64,000 nt of DNA from Gracilariopsis chorda (Eukaryota > Rhodophyta > Florideophyceae > Gracilariales > Gracilariaceae). Below the pieces are notes generated by a model, which made no database searches, was not told the DNA's origin, and saw only the letters and a list, made by a program, of their open reading frames with translations. This document shows positions 21,362 through 32,314 of this stretch, piece by piece. The stretch covers positions 310,001-374,000 of the forward strand of contig NBIV01000042.1 of the NCBI GenBank assembly GCA_003194525.1. The letters run 5' to 3'. Numbering within the stretch: the first letter of the stretch is position 1; every line of letters begins with the position of its first letter. Position numbers and translations under genes: made by a program.

Positions 21362-21450
21362 TGTGAGAATAAGACTGTAGCTGAGCTTTACAATCTTGTT
21401 CGTCGTCGATCTCGTTAAGCGTCTTTTGACTAGTGTAATGCTGATTAAAA
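21362..21450 (-). repeat. Copia-1 5' LTR
   Basis: Copy of 5200-5288; begins TGTGAGA and is followed by the GTCTA duplication at 21451-21455. Confidence 0.7.
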
Positions 21451-21455
21451 GTCTA

Positions 21456-21552
21456 TTTTTAGCTCCAATTCGGAGCTCTCGTGCAATTGTAATAGTTACA
21501 ATGCAGCTGTCCCGTGCACCTATAGTGCACCTTTTCTGTGCAACTCCTCACA
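21456..21552 (-). repeat. Copia-2 3' LTR, right part
   Basis: Resumes the LTR broken at 5199; aligns with 26750-26847 (TCCAATTCGGAG, GCAATTGTAATA-TTACAATGCAGCT, ends CTCACA). Confidence 0.85.
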
Positions 21553-21925
21553 TTGTCCTTCGAAAACAACTTTCAATACTTTGCGGGAGAACTGAATAAA
21601 TCTAAAGAAAAACACACTGAACGTACTAATATTTGTTAGCCGCCGTTATCAACCTTCGTACCAGCAAGAACCTATTAGGATAAAACACTGCATACCAAAA
21701 GAAAATCAATAGCCGAGAGCTCATTCCAAGCCGTTGTATATCATTGAAGCATTTTTATCTGTTAATATCTAGCAAATAAAACAATCCTCGGAAAATAAAG
21801 CGTTAGATTAGGAATCACAAAACTATCGCAAGCCGCATAAATAGAAAGCTTGTAGAGTTTTTCTTGGGTTACGGCCTATGACATGAGGTCGGCTGGTTGC
21901 ACTTCGCTTTCAACCTTTGTTATTT

Positions 21926-22477
21926 TCAAACTACCGGACTTGACAATTTCTTAACGTGGTAAAATATTAATGATATGTGTTGGTTTTTCTCAAAACTATT
22001 GGACGTGCGTACAATTGACTTTGCCGTGGAACTATCCATTTTTCTGAAGATCGGATGCATTGTATTTTGTTCATCTTCAAGTACGATTCCATGACAAATT
22101 TTGCAGAAACGTCCTCGCAACCAGATCAAAAGCTTCCCGCAGCACAAGAGAGCAACATACGCAGCTTTTCAAGAAGAAAGAGTGATTATTGTCTGCTTCT
22201 TTGTGTTCCATAAGACAGGAGCATCGTTAACTGTTACTAGAATACCCGTTGTAGACCTTCTAGTTTTCTGGCAACCAGCTCAGTCGGCATCGCAATATGC
22301 TTCCAGTGAAGCGCCACTGTCTGATGAAATAAGTAGCCAAACATTCTTCGTCCCTTTTAAGTATCCAAAGACGCGTTTAGCAATTGAAAAATGCCTTGCA
22401 CAAGGATAGTGGATCTTTCTTGCGAGCATTGAAGTAGCAAAGATAGCATTAGGTCTCGATGCAACTGCCAAATACAT
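21926..22477 (-). pseudogene. Copia-2 RNase H
   Basis: The minus strand encodes YLAVASRPNAIFATSMLAR, AKRVFGYLKGTKNVWLL and AYCDAD (22280-22477), then in another frame the C-terminal part with KNQHISLIFYHVKKL (21926-22147), matching the copia KHIDI.YHFVRE block. Frames between are interrupted. Confidence 0.75.
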
Positions 22478-23340
22478 CAGGTGACCAACCTATTTGCGAT
22501 ATTTTGCGTGAGGCGAAGGTGGGAGAATTGATTCACCATCAATTCTTGCTGTGAGATTGCAGGAACTCGGTAATGGCGTCTTTTCCGGGCTCACGTTCCT
22601 GAGGTTATTGTCTCGCAGTAGTTTGTCCACATACCTTTCTTTGCTCGCAAGAATACCATGCTTGTCTCATCTCAGATCTAGGCTAGTGAATGACTTTGCT
22701 TTACCAAGAAGTTTCACTTTGAAGAGATTCTTCATTTCGGCCTTGAAGTCTTCTAGGAGCGATTTTGAATCAGACAGAGTTAGAATGTCGTCAAAAAAGA
22801 CGACAAGGTGCCACTTCCTGACGTGTACATGTACAGCCTACTGTCTGTCTTTGAATGCTTGAAACCCCGTCAGACTACCTCTATGTGTAAGAGGGATCCC
22901 CAAGTTTGTCCTGCTTGCTTCGCACCTTATATGGATTTCAGCGGTAAGCATACTTTACCAGGAGCATGCAAAGAACTAGAAGCATTTTGGGGGATGCTCC
23001 ATTACCAACGGCTTTTCTAGGTCATCGTACAGATAGGCAATACTTATGTCCGTGGTCTCCCATAGCAGTTACCATGCTGCTGTATTTGCCAAAACTAGGC
23101 GAAGTGTATCAAGCCTAGCCACTGGTGTGTAAAGGTGCGCAGGATCTTATTCCAGTTATGGTCTGTGAACGTCACCTCATCCGACACATCTTGTCTTGGG
23201 GTGAATGTATGGGGGACCTATGCTCAGATTATTCCCATTGAAAGTCCACAGAAATGGTAAAGGCTTCATTCCTAGCTTTCCGTCAATGAGTTTCCATTTT
23301 TTTGGACGAGAGCGTCAAGCTCTCTATTGATTGCATCTGC
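22478..23340 (-). pseudogene. Copia-2 reverse transcriptase
   Basis: The minus-strand reading gives LVVFFDDILTLSDSK (active site FFDD, at 22781-22806), MKNLFKVKLLGKAKSF and ERYVDKLLRDNNLRNVSPEK. These form the palm/thumb end of a copia RT running into the RNase H. Stops occur (for example after LDLR near 22675). Upstream RT to about 23300 is heavily mutated. Confidence 0.7.
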
Positions 23341-23964
23341 CTAATCAGATATTTCACCGGCTTCCTTGAAGCTATTCGGTATTTTTGTCAAGTCGGTATG
23401 ATCTTTCGAACGAGGTTGGGCAACTAAACAATGTGCAAGGGCAGGATCAAGGTTATGCTCGTCTTCTTCATTGATTTGCTTCTCAGCTTCTGTACGGCCC
23501 AAGCACGAGAAATGGAGTAGCATTTTGGTGGATGGTAGATTGTAATTTGATACCTTGAACTCCCTTTGCCTAACAATGATCACCCTTTTGGTGGAAGGGA
23601 TATAAACTCTGTATAAAGTCTGAGTACTTTGTATACCAACAAAGTGTCCCTTTAACGATCAAGGTAGTAGTTTAGTTTTCATTGCAGTATCGGACCGATT
23701 GATATACGCATGATCTTTTTGGCCAAACTTGAGTGAATTGGAGAACTCAGGCTCTTTACCAAACCATTCCTTGTTTTTCATTCCACTTCTGGAGTTTGAT
23801 AGACAGTTCCGAATCCAGTTCCTATTGGATATGGCGTCTTCCCAAAGTTTTACTGGTAGTTTGGATGGATAAAGTAACGTCCTGGTCATTTTCCACAAGC
23901 ATTGGATGGTTTTCTGAGCAGTACTGTTTAACTCATGACCATATGGTGGTGTGTACTGAAGCAC
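23341..23964 (-). pseudogene. Copia-2 integrase C-terminal region and linker
   Basis: 23659-23964 reads YTPPYGHELNSTAQKTIQCLWKM, then LPVKLWEDAISNRNWIRN and KFGQKDHAYI: the copia integrase segment around the catalytic Glu, which is Gln/Lys-altered here (NGVAER is NSTAQK). 23341-23583 is the acidic, less conserved linker before RT. Confidence 0.7.
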
Positions 23965-24212
23965 AATTCGGTTGTTCGAAGCGTAAGTGATGAACTCTTA
24001 TGCTTTGTTCTCATCCGCTCTGTCAAGGCGAATGCGGTATAGGCTGTTCTTCGGCTGTTCCTTTTCGGCAAGAGCCTTCTACTGCTTTATAGAAACGAAG
24101 AGCAGTGACTTTTTTCATAGGAGATAAATCGACGTTGACGTTGTGTGGTCATCAAAGAGTACCTGTATGTAATTGGATCCCTGTAGAAGATGGATTGATG
24201 GGACCAGTACGG

Positions 24213-24862
24213 TCAGGCTACATGAGCTCTAGTGGCGTAATTGCTAGAGATGAAGAGCGTTGTATTGGCGCTTGTCTCGGTCCTGCTTTTAGGCATGGTG
24301 TGCAAGGGATGTTCTGAAAATCGGATTGCCAGAGATTGGGTATGACGTTCGACTGGTGAATCGTAGAAAGTAGTCGATCCTTTCTGGGATGGCCTACGTT
24401 TGCATGCCAGTCTTATGCTATACCCTCTGGTACTGGAAATTTGGCCTAAGCGCGAGGTGGAGGAATCCGGTTCGGTAGTGTATAGAGACCGTCCTTCGCT
24501 GGGCACTGGTAAAGAAGTGCGTGGTTTGGAGCACCCCTTACGGTAGAGCCGGTAAAGGATTCGTCAGTACTGAATGACACGGGCGCATGATCTGACATTA
24601 CTGATATAGAAATGAGATTGGAATGAAATGAGGGAGGGTGTTTTGCTGGTAAACGAAGTCCGTCTCCCAAGGGTAACGTGATATTCCCTTTTCCTTTTAT
24701 CTCTGACTCTCCATTGCATGTACGCAATGGTTGGTTCTTGGCAGGGTAATACTCCCAGAAAAGGTTCCTATCGTTAATAAAGATATGAATGGGTCCGAAA
24801 TCAAGCCATGTAACTGCTTCGTGCTCATGTAGAGATAGTTTGGTTTGCGTTATCGCGGACAC
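24213..24862 (-). pseudogene. Copia-2 protease and start of integrase
   Basis: 24446-24862 reads AVTWLDFGPIHIFINDRNLF (normally W.LDSGAT.H), GKGNITLPLG, SNLISISVMSD and DGLYTLPNR, the copia protease and GAG_pre-integrase order. The active-site DSG has become DFG, so the protease is inactive. 24213-24506 continues in a shifted frame. Confidence 0.75.
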
Positions 24863-25016
24863 ATCTCATGATTGTGTGTTCTGGTCGTCTTCGTTTGCCT
24901 TTCAGTTATTTTTTTCCGTTGAAAGTCCAATGCTTCAGCTCAAAGCTTTTGTTACGTGCTCGGTTTGAGAATCTCTTTTGCTGACGATTATTGTTTTTTG
25001 TTTGTCTTCTCTAACG

Positions 25017-25058
25017 ACACTCTGAGCGAATGTGGCCGATTCTTCCGCAATCCCAGCA
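25017..25058 (-). pseudogene. Copia-2 zinc knuckle
   Basis: The minus strand reads CWDCGRIGHIRSEC, an intact CCHC zinc knuckle (C-x2-C-x4-H-x4-C) at the end of gag. Confidence 0.7.
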
Positions 25059-25127
25059 TCTGATGCGAGTAGACAGTTTCCGAACTTTCTTGATAGCCGC
25101 TTTAGATTTTAGTGCTCAAATACGCGG

Positions 25128-25760
25128 TTATTGGACACCATTCTGTGAACCTGCCAGTTTTATCGTACTTGCAAAGTCACGATTTTTGCAGAGATCTATT
25201 TTGGATCTTATCATTGAAGCACCTTGGTCATGTTCGATGCTGTCGGCAAGTGCCATTAAAGAATCTGGTAGCGTTTGGAGTACACAAGCTGTTCGTTGTT
25301 TTTCAGTTAGTGCATCTCCCAGGCGAGCAAGCTCAATAAATATGGTGTCCATATCATGAAGGTGTTCAAGGATATTACCATCGTCTTTGAAGACCAAACT
25401 GTTAAGAAGTTGTCGCAGGCTCATATATGTCTGAATGTTGTTTTTTTGGTAAGTTGCTTTGAGCTTCGTCCAAACCTCCAACGCGGAACATTGGATACGT
25501 TCAAGGATTTCGGAGACTGCGACAATCGGCTGAGTACCAAGGTTTTGCACAATGTGAGATCGTGCTTTCCTATGGGCGTCGTCCCATCTGCGGTGAGCTT
25601 CGGCAGAGCTTTTAATTCCCAATAGTCGTTGATCTGTAATTACAAAGATAATTTGGTCAGCGTTCATGATATATCTGAAATATATTGACGACGTATAAGA
25701 ATCTGCCGAACCCTTAAAGCGTGGTATCGTCCTTTTGCCTTCTTCTTTAGTTCCACTCAT
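25128..25760 (-). CDS. Copia-2 gag (UBN2-type)
   Basis: The longest open piece of the element, 210 codons. It starts MSGTKEEGKRTIPRFKG and contains DDAHRKARSHIVQNLG, EVWTKLKATYQKNN, LLNSLVFKDDGNILEHLHDM and TEKQRTACVLQTLPDSL, which match the UBN2 gag domain of plant and algal copia elements. It forms the virus-like particle shell in active elements. The zinc knuckle follows about 70 bp later in another frame, so gag itself is truncated. Confidence 0.75.
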   Translation of the reverse strand: MSGTKEEGKRTIPRFKGSADSYTSSIYFRYIMNADQIIFVITDQRLLGIKSSAEAHRRWDDAHRKARSHIVQNLGTQPIVAVSEILERIQCSALEVWTKLKATYQKNNIQTYMSLRQLLNSLVFKDDGNILEHLHDMDTIFIELARLGDALTEKQRTACVLQTLPDSLMALADSIEHDQGASMIRSKIDLCKNRDFASTIKLAGSQNGVQ

Positions 25761-26628
25761 GCTTTTTGAATCGGAATGAAAGCACTAAAAAGGACCTCTG
25801 GTTAGCGAGGTTCTTTTTGTTACTTTTCTTGACCTCTAGCTAGCGAGGTTCCTTTTGGGAGTTTTCTTTTCCTCGGGCGCACTGACAGGAGAACTTACAA
25901 CAGCTACCTTAGATGTATGAACTCTGAACCCGGGTTACTCTCTCCTGGTGATCCACGTCTTTCTGCAGCCTGCCAAACTCTGCGTGAAAAAGAGCGAGGT
26001 GCGTTTTGAACCTACGGTACGTCCAAGGGAGCTTACTAACTGAATATAAGTGTCTACAAGATTGCCCCTTTCGGTTCCTTGCAAGGCTTGACCACGACTT
26101 CTTCAGTTTATAGAGAAGAAACAAAAAGGCTTGTTGCACAGCTCGGGCCGAACAACGGCACACCGTGTCACCACAGGCAGACAAATCACACCCCAGCAGA
26201 GCCAGTCGTCCGGTGAGATGTCAAATCCTGCAGATTAATTCAAGTACCCAGTCAATTCTCGTCCCGGTACTAGGCTTGCGAGCTGCCCTACCTGTGAATG
26301 TAGATGAAGTTTACAAAAGAAAAGTAGGGTTGAGTAAGGGTAGCGTAATGCACAATGGTTGAATGTGATTTTTTGCAGTAAGAGCTTAGTACGGCCATAT
26401 GTTCCGGAAGAAAAGTAGTAGTCAAAGGTCCATCTGTAGTGGACGGGATAGATGGGTTGCCAAGTTCAATGTGAGAACCAATAGAGACTGCGGTTAACCA
26501 TTTGGAGGCTGCCGTAAAGAGGTGGGTGGGAGACGTTTCCGATAAAACGAATGGTTGAGAGGTATGCATCGATAGTACGAGTAGTGGCTCCTGAAATCTG
26601 TGTAGCAGGGTTACGATCGTGAGAAAAA
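25761..26628. other. Copia-2 5' leader
   Basis: 868 bp between primer-binding site and gag start, with no recognisable coding. It holds an imperfect tandem repeat at about 25792-25856: the word GACCTCT(A/G)G(T/C)TAGCGAGGTTC occurs twice about 38 bp apart, each time flanked by T-rich sequence. Each unit can pair internally (GACCTC...GAGGTT), so it may form stem-loops in the RNA. Confidence 0.5.
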
Positions 26629-26644
26629 GAGAGCGATGCGACCA
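26629..26644 (-). other. Copia-2 primer-binding site
   Basis: Read on the minus strand, TGGTCGCATCGCTCTC begins at the first base after the 5' LTR, so the complementary tRNA 3' end would be ...GAGAGCGAUGCGACCA. The direct contact with the LTR and the terminal CCA complement support the LTR boundary. I cannot name the tRNA. Confidence 0.6.
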
Positions 26645-26847
26645 TACGTGAAGGTATCTGGCGGGAAGAAAACGCAGTGAGCTCCGCTGACCGCCTCTTT
26701 TCTACAGTCTATGTTCTAATTACGGCATGTGCTAAGTTTGGGAGAGTCTACATGTAGTTCCAATTCGGAGGTCTCTTGCAATTGTAATAATTACAATGCA
26801 GCTCTCCCGTGCAACTATAACGCACATCTCCCATGTAAATCCTCACA
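26645..26847 (-). repeat. Copia-2 5' LTR (intact, 203 bp)
   Basis: Aligns with the two halves of the 3' LTR (5096-5199 and 21456-21552). It ends at CTCACA, directly followed by the TCTTG duplication. Confidence 0.85.
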
Positions 26848-26852
26848 TCTTG

Positions 26853-28025
26853 CAATGCTGGTTCTCAGATGAGGCTTGAAGCTTATTCCAGCCACCCCCC
26901 TTGCGATGCATAGCTTCATCGCCCAAGTTCTTTCCCGAACATGCCCATACGCGGTGTCGTCCTAGGCAATTCTGCGATAACATTCCACAATGTTGACGAG
27001 TACCGCTTTGTAATGCGAGATTAGTTGCAAGTCCGATGGTTGGACGTCCATTTGAAGCAGGCATTCTCATCAGTTGTCAAATAGTGCCATAACGAGATTA
27101 AAGATTTCTACCTTCCCATTAGAGCAATTTCCTTTGTTGTTTTTCCTGTCACATTATCCTGTAGTGTGCCCCCTAATGCGAGCTGATTGTGTTGTAAACT
27201 TCAAATGCGCAAGATTGAACCTCTGTAAAGCGTTATTCATGTGTTTTGTATAGATGCCGTAGTTTATCGTAAACATTATTTGCAGAGTTGTCTCTAGACC
27301 TCTCATCTATGGGGCTACAAGTTTAACACAGATCTTATTCGAGATAGTAATGAGTTGTACAGGTCCAGGTTCGGCATTAAAAATGGCAACACATTCAATT
27401 CCGGTACAATAAGCTGAGCTATGATTGTCCTGTGGTGTAGAAGAGTTTGAGAACAATATTCCAAGAGCCTCTTCGACTCTCAGGTACCGTTCACAAAAGG
27501 CTTTAACTTGTATAATTCTCAAACTCTCTCAAGATATCTCAGAAACTATGTTACTTAGAGCCTTGAAATGTTATGCAATCGCTCCGGCGTTCTCCGTTTC
27601 ATAAGCTGAGCACCACTGCCAGCCTCCACCATTTTCTTTGCCCCTGCTAGCCGTTGAACACCGCTCTCAACTGCCCCATCACATTTACACGGATTTCAAG
27701 GTCAAATATGGATGGGCAGCTGGAGCTGTGGACACCTTTTCTGAGGCCCTTGCCTCTACTTGAGGTGTAACGTCTTCTTCGAGAGGGGCATCATCCAGGA
27801 CGACCGGCTTAACTATCGCAAAACGCCAGATTTTCCTAGAGGCTCGGTATATAACCGCGGTTGCCCGGAGACCTCATCAAATCAATCACCGCAGTTCGGG
27901 CCACATTCTAGCATTTGAAGGTGAGCATTTCCGACACTGTTAGGCAAGGGCGTAGAAGAGCCAGAGATGCGTTCCTGCGTTTTTCCCTCAAGAGGTTATA
28001 TTCATTGCCCACTTTTGCTGGTGTT
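26853..28025. other. Unrecognised stretch between Copia-2 and Gypsy-2
   Basis: No gene identified. Minus-strand frames at 26853-27070 and 27307-27522 are open for about 70 codons each, but I do not recognise them. The stretch may hold the 3' LTR of Gypsy-2, but I found no matching copy near 34-36 kb by eye. Confidence 0.3.
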
Positions 28026-28751
28026 CTATAACGCTATCCACAGTTCGGATACAGTTGAGGAATTCGTGTTGGCAGGAAACTCCGTTGACGATGGTTCCTC
28101 GACTACATCCTCGTGGGGGGTTTGCTGAACAGTACCGCTACACTCTTCATTTAAGGAATTGCACCCAGTCAGGAATGTTGAAAGCGATGTATGTTCACTC
28201 TCCTGTACCATACGGTGTAATTGTCGCTGTTTTATCGTCGTTCGGGGACTCTTTGGGGGGGGGGGGGGGGGGGTTTGCAACATTTTGTCGACATTCCGTG
28301 TTAGAAGTTCAGAAATCCGTTGTAATGGCACATTTGTGGGGACAGCCAAATTAGATTTGGGGCGATGCAGCTGATGCTGAGTTGCCTCAGAACTTCCCCG
28401 TGTCTGGGGGTTTGAATACCGTTGCGATGCCGATTAATTTCCATCAGAGCGATAGTTTCTCTCCCCCTTCCTAGAAAAAGCATGGGGGGTAGCAGTAAAA
28501 TGTCGCGCATGCCGGGTGTAGCTGCGCGCAAGAAAGGGGGTAGAGTTAGAAGGAGATAAAGGTCTGTTACGACCTGAACGATCCGGCTGAGGCTGGGATT
28601 CCGACAGTGTCGGTTTATCTGAGAGTGCCCGAGTAGGGTGTGGTAGAATAGACGGTCTATGTAATTTAGAGACCTCCGTGTCACTTATTTCGTAGAGGAC
28701 ACTCTCCCTGTATCCAGGAAGACCCAGAAGAGAGCAGAGGAGCAGGTACAA
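28026..28751 (-). pseudogene. Gypsy-2 3' open frame (post-integrase)
   Basis: One minus-strand frame runs about 242 codons with a single stop near 28434. It is Pro/Ser/Arg/Thr-rich, with a PPPPPP run encoded by the poly-G tract at 28255-28273. Between it and the integrase the sequence still reads like a gypsy pol C-terminus (for example YYKLERQKRHKLSPVADG at about 28.85 kb). I do not recognise a domain; it may be a pol tail or an extra ORF. Confidence 0.4.
28255..28273. repeat. Poly-G tract, 19 G
   Basis: Uninterrupted G run on the + strand inside Gypsy-2 DNA. Confidence 0.9.
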
Positions 28752-28980
28752 CGAGATGGCGGGAAATTCACTGGTGCGCGTGCCCTAGTTTCACAATGGC
28801 AGTGCCAAAGTTGACGGATATCACTTTCAATCGTCCATCCGCCACAGGCGAGAGCTTGTGACGTTTCTGCCGTTCGAGTTTATAATATTCCTTCCATATG
28901 AAGACGTAGGTATTCGCTTGTATGCGACGAGCATTACTTCATACAAGATCGTCAAAATTTTACTTTTACGTGGCTTATGC

Positions 28981-29799
28981 TTATTCCATTGATGTTCGCA
29001 CTGCGGGGAACAGCTTGGTAAGCCATTGCTTCCATTCCTGGAGGTAGCGACCCACAGATGTGATATTATACAAAGTAGATTGAGAGTTCAACGCCATAAG
29101 CGGAGGTGAGCGAGATAGAAGCAGTTCGAATGGTGATATTCCGGTATTACGGTGAGCGTGCGTACTGTACGCAAATGTTGACGCATCTGTATATAGCTCC
29201 CAAATTTTGAGGTTGTGAGCAATGTAGGAACAAAGAGAAGCCAACAAAGTCCCATTAAACCGTTCCAATTGCCCATTATATTGGGGACGATACGTAGTCA
29301 TGAACACGTTCTTTACGTCTAGGATGCGAAAAACATCCTGCAAAACTTTGGACGCGAGCTGTGTCTTGTTGTCAGAGAGCACCTCCATAGGAGAACCGTA
29401 GACAAAGATCCAGTGCGTTACCAGAGCCTGGGTCATCGTCAAAGTGGTTATCCTCCCAAGAGAGACAGTCTGAACCAGATTTGAACAGTGGTAGGTGATT
29501 AGAAGTAGGAACTTTTTGCCTCTCTTATTAATAAGGAGGGGTCCGAGAACATCGACTTCGAAAAACTCGAATGGTGCCCTCGCAGAAAATGAATTCGTTT
29601 TCTTCGCATTCCTGCGGAGCCTCACCCGATTCTTTAAGCATTCAGTACGAAACCGCCCTGTTGTATAGCAATCAACTGCCATGGACGGCCGGTAAAAAGC
29701 CTTTCGTAGGGTGAGGAAGAGCTTACTCTCATCTACGTGGCCACCAAGCTTTGCGTTGTACGAAAGATGTAACAACCCCGACTGCAGGGAATGAGGCAC
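28981..29799 (-). pseudogene. Gypsy-2 integrase
   Basis: 272 codons. Core residues: Asp in FFEVDVLGPLLINKRGK, Asp in EVLSDNKTQLASKV, Glu in RPQYNGQLERFNGTL, then HRNTGISPFELLLSR. The zinc-binding region is degraded: the first His (HLSYNAKLGGH) remains, but the expected CxxC is TGRFRTEC. The core is intact, but flanking domains are in other frames. Confidence 0.8.
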
Positions 29800-29925
29800 C
29801 GCAATCTGTGGGCGGACTTCGACGAATCGAATGAGGTAGCCTTTATCGTTCTTCTCGAATAAGCGGTCTTCATCACCGTTTAGATGAGCACGAATCCTCT
29901 TACAGAGCGGGTCACCGAGTTGTTC

Positions 29926-30621
29926 TCAGATCAATTCCGCCGGTGAAACTAGTTCAAAAGTTCCCGGTAAGGGGTTCTCAGGGTTTTTACGAGATGCCAG
30001 AAAATTGTGAAAGTCAGCATCTTCATTCCAGTCTTCTGGCCATTCTTCGCACTTCCACTCCGGATCATTCAGGTTTTCTGCAGTAAAGCATGGTATGGCG
30101 TCATTCTCTGTTGGGAGGTCTTCCTTTTTCATGGTTGAACGAGACAAAGCGTCGGCCTGGGTGTTGAGCGCACTCTTCTTATATATTATTGAGAAGTCAT
30201 ATTCCGCAAAGCGTAGTCTCCCGAGCATAGGGTGGCCATACGGATCGGAGATATTCATTAACCATGTAAACGAGCAATGATAAGTGTATACGGTAAAATG
30301 AAATCTCATCAGGTAGGGGCATGGGATTGAAAGCGCCCATAGGACGGCGAGAAACTCTTTTTCCGACACCGAGTAAATCCGCTCGTGGACATTGAGCGAG
30401 CGTGAACAATAACCCATTGGCCTTCGGTCCCCCTCTGGGGAGGTTTGAAACCACCACAAACAACTTGGTACCTCGTCGAATCCGTGCCCACGGAGTACGG
30501 AAGTCCCAGTTTGGGCAAGGATAAGATGTGCGCTGACATGACACCCTCCTTCATGGAGTGAAACGCTTCCCATTGCTGAAGCATGATTTATCTCAATGGG
30601 TGGGATTTGCTGTGAGAGCAA
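29926..30621 (-). pseudogene. Gypsy-2 RNase H and linker
   Basis: 231 codons containing RRPMGYCSRSLNVHERIYSV, EKEFLAVLWAL, HFTVYTYHCSFTWLMN and RLRFAEYDFSIIYKKS plus NTQADALSRS, the standard RNase H to linker series. An acidic linker (WEPEDWNEDAD-like) follows. The catalytic Asp in the TDHxSL position is Thr/Tyr-altered, so activity is lost. Confidence 0.75.
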
Positions 30622-30688
30622 CCGGATTTAAAGGTGTCGTGATGTCCGAAAGGTTCGGGATAAACCGTCGATAGACATTGAAAAGCCC

Positions 30689-31572
30689 CTAGAAGGAGCG
30701 AAGTTCCGTTTGTGTACGGGGTTCCTTGGCCTGACCAAGGGACATGGCTCGAGCTTTCTCGATCATCAACCGTCCCAGACGAATAATATGTCCCAGATAC
30801 TTATCCGTATCCGTGAAAAACTTGTACCTCCTCAGCTTGAGAGTAGCTTCAGCATCGCGGAGTACGGTCAAAACTTCCTTGACATGGGTGAGATGGTGGT
30901 CCAAACTGTTTTAGAAGATGATAATGTCATCCAGGAATACCGAGCAACTCCGCCACTTGAAGCGGTTCAATAGAATACCTCTTGCACGCTGAAAGGTAGC
31001 AGGGGTGTTAGTCAAACAAGATGGCATCCGCCTAAAGTAGTATGATCCCGTATGGCAGGCGAAAGCGTTTTTGTCGCGATCGTCCTGTGTAATAGGGACT
31101 TGTTAATACCCCCAATTGGCATCAAAAGCCGTGAGAACGGTGGATTCTCCGAGGGAGTCAATGCACTCGTCAATAAGACGGATGGAGTATGTGTCCCAAA
31201 TGGTCATGGCATTGAGCCAGTGATAGTCGACAAAGAACCTCTAGGTTCCGTCGGCCTTTAAAACCAGTACAGCGGAGGATGTTCAGCGTGATTGAGCGGG
31301 CTCGATCACACCTGCGCGCAGCATTCTAACCATATGGGACTGCTCTTATTCATGAGTTTTCGGTCCTGCCAGTAAGGTGTTTGTGCCATTAGACGAGCAC
31401 CCGGTAACAATTCGATCCAATTTTTCGTAGCATTAATCTCGCCGAGCATGCCCTCCCAAATTGTGGTAAATTTCGGAAACATTTCACGGAGCTTGTCGCA
31501 ATGTGACTCCGGCACGTGGCTGAGGTTCATCTCCTCGAGTGCCTTTACCGAGTCCACCCGCCCACAGCTCAT
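30689..31572 (-). pseudogene. Gypsy-2 reverse transcriptase fragments
   Basis: 31306-31572 reads FTTIWEGMLGEINATKNWIELLPGAR, the N-terminal RT block. 30689-30904 reads HLTHVKEVLTVLRDAEATLKL, YKFFTDTDKYLGHII and TQTELRSF, the thumb/connection. The palm between lies in several frames with stops. Confidence 0.7.
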
Positions 31573-32314
31573 CGGAAAACTGTTCTAGGGTATAGGTGTG
31601 GCCGTTGGTTCCGAGTTATTCGGGGTATTCGACGTTATAACAATGGTTTGCTCCCCTTCTTTAACGAAAGCTCGTCAGGGGTATGGGTAACGTCGTCAGA
31701 GGAGTCAGCGATTCTGAGAATGTCGGCGGCCGTCATCTTCGTCGGGAGCATTTCAAGAGGGTACGGGGTGACGCTTCCCATTACTTGGTTGTTTACCAGA
31801 TACTGGTGGCGTTAAACAGGAGTTGCAAGGAGTATCCGGAGAGGAGCGTGGGACGTAACATGAACAGCTCCGCTCGCCAGTGAAAGCTGATATTTCTGAT
31901 ATAACGAGGAAAGGAGTTGAGTAAACCGAAGTGCGTGGTGACGGAAACTGACTTGTACCCAAGCTTGAGACTCAGGTGGTATAGAAACTGAGGCTGCGAC
32001 TTGGAGTTTGGTAGAATCGCGCGACGGATGCGGGCGGTGGTTCCTGCACAGCAGGTAGTGGGACTTGCTTCTGCGAAGGACGTTTTGGTGGGCGACGGAT
32101 GATCGGGACCGACGATCCGCCGTCGAGTTCCACACGCCTAGGGCAGGGCCTGACTGCGTCGACAAATCTGTTGAAGTAATCATATTCCAGTATAACTGGA
32201 GTGGCCAATGACCAACAAACGGTAAAGTCCACCTTCACCACGGAGATGCCGAACCACAGGACTAAGTCGACGGTACCCCCCGTTTATAGCGGATTATTGT
32301 TCTGATCTGCAACG

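Larger units (their letters stand above)
5200..21450 (-). mobile_element. Copia-1: Ty1/copia LTR retrotransposon inserted in the Copia-2 3' LTR
   Basis: Flanked by GTCTA at 5195-5199 and 21451-21455. Short LTR copies of about 85-89 bp lie at 5200-5288 and 21362-21450; both start TGTGAGA and share CGTCGTCGATCTCGT. The coding order on the minus strand (gag about 21.3 kb, protease 20.2 kb, integrase 19.5 kb, RT 18.7 kb, then RNase H at 5.3-6.0 kb) shows one element cut in two by about 12 kb of pogo plus Gypsy-1 DNA. The outer LTR terminus is poorly conserved (AAAA versus GTCT), so the exact LTR end is uncertain. Confidence 0.8.
5096..26847 (-). mobile_element. Copia-2: Ty1/copia LTR retrotransposon (outermost element of the nest)
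   Basis: The element is bounded by TCTTG at 5091-5095 and TCTTG at 26848-26852 (5-bp target-site duplication). Its 5' LTR (minus strand) is intact at 26645-26847 (203 bp). Its 3' LTR is split by Copia-1 into 5096-5199 and 21456-21552 (201 bp together). Internal order on the minus strand is gag, zinc knuckle, protease, integrase, RT, RNase H, the Ty1/copia order, between 25760 and 21926. All coding parts carry stops or frameshifts. Without the inserted 16.3 kb it would be about 5.5 kb, a normal copia length. Confidence 0.85.

Noticed and set aside
27307-27522. 71-codon minus-strand frame with an acidic start and Cys/Val-rich end
   Set aside because: No match to a known family and short; kept as unrecognised stretch.
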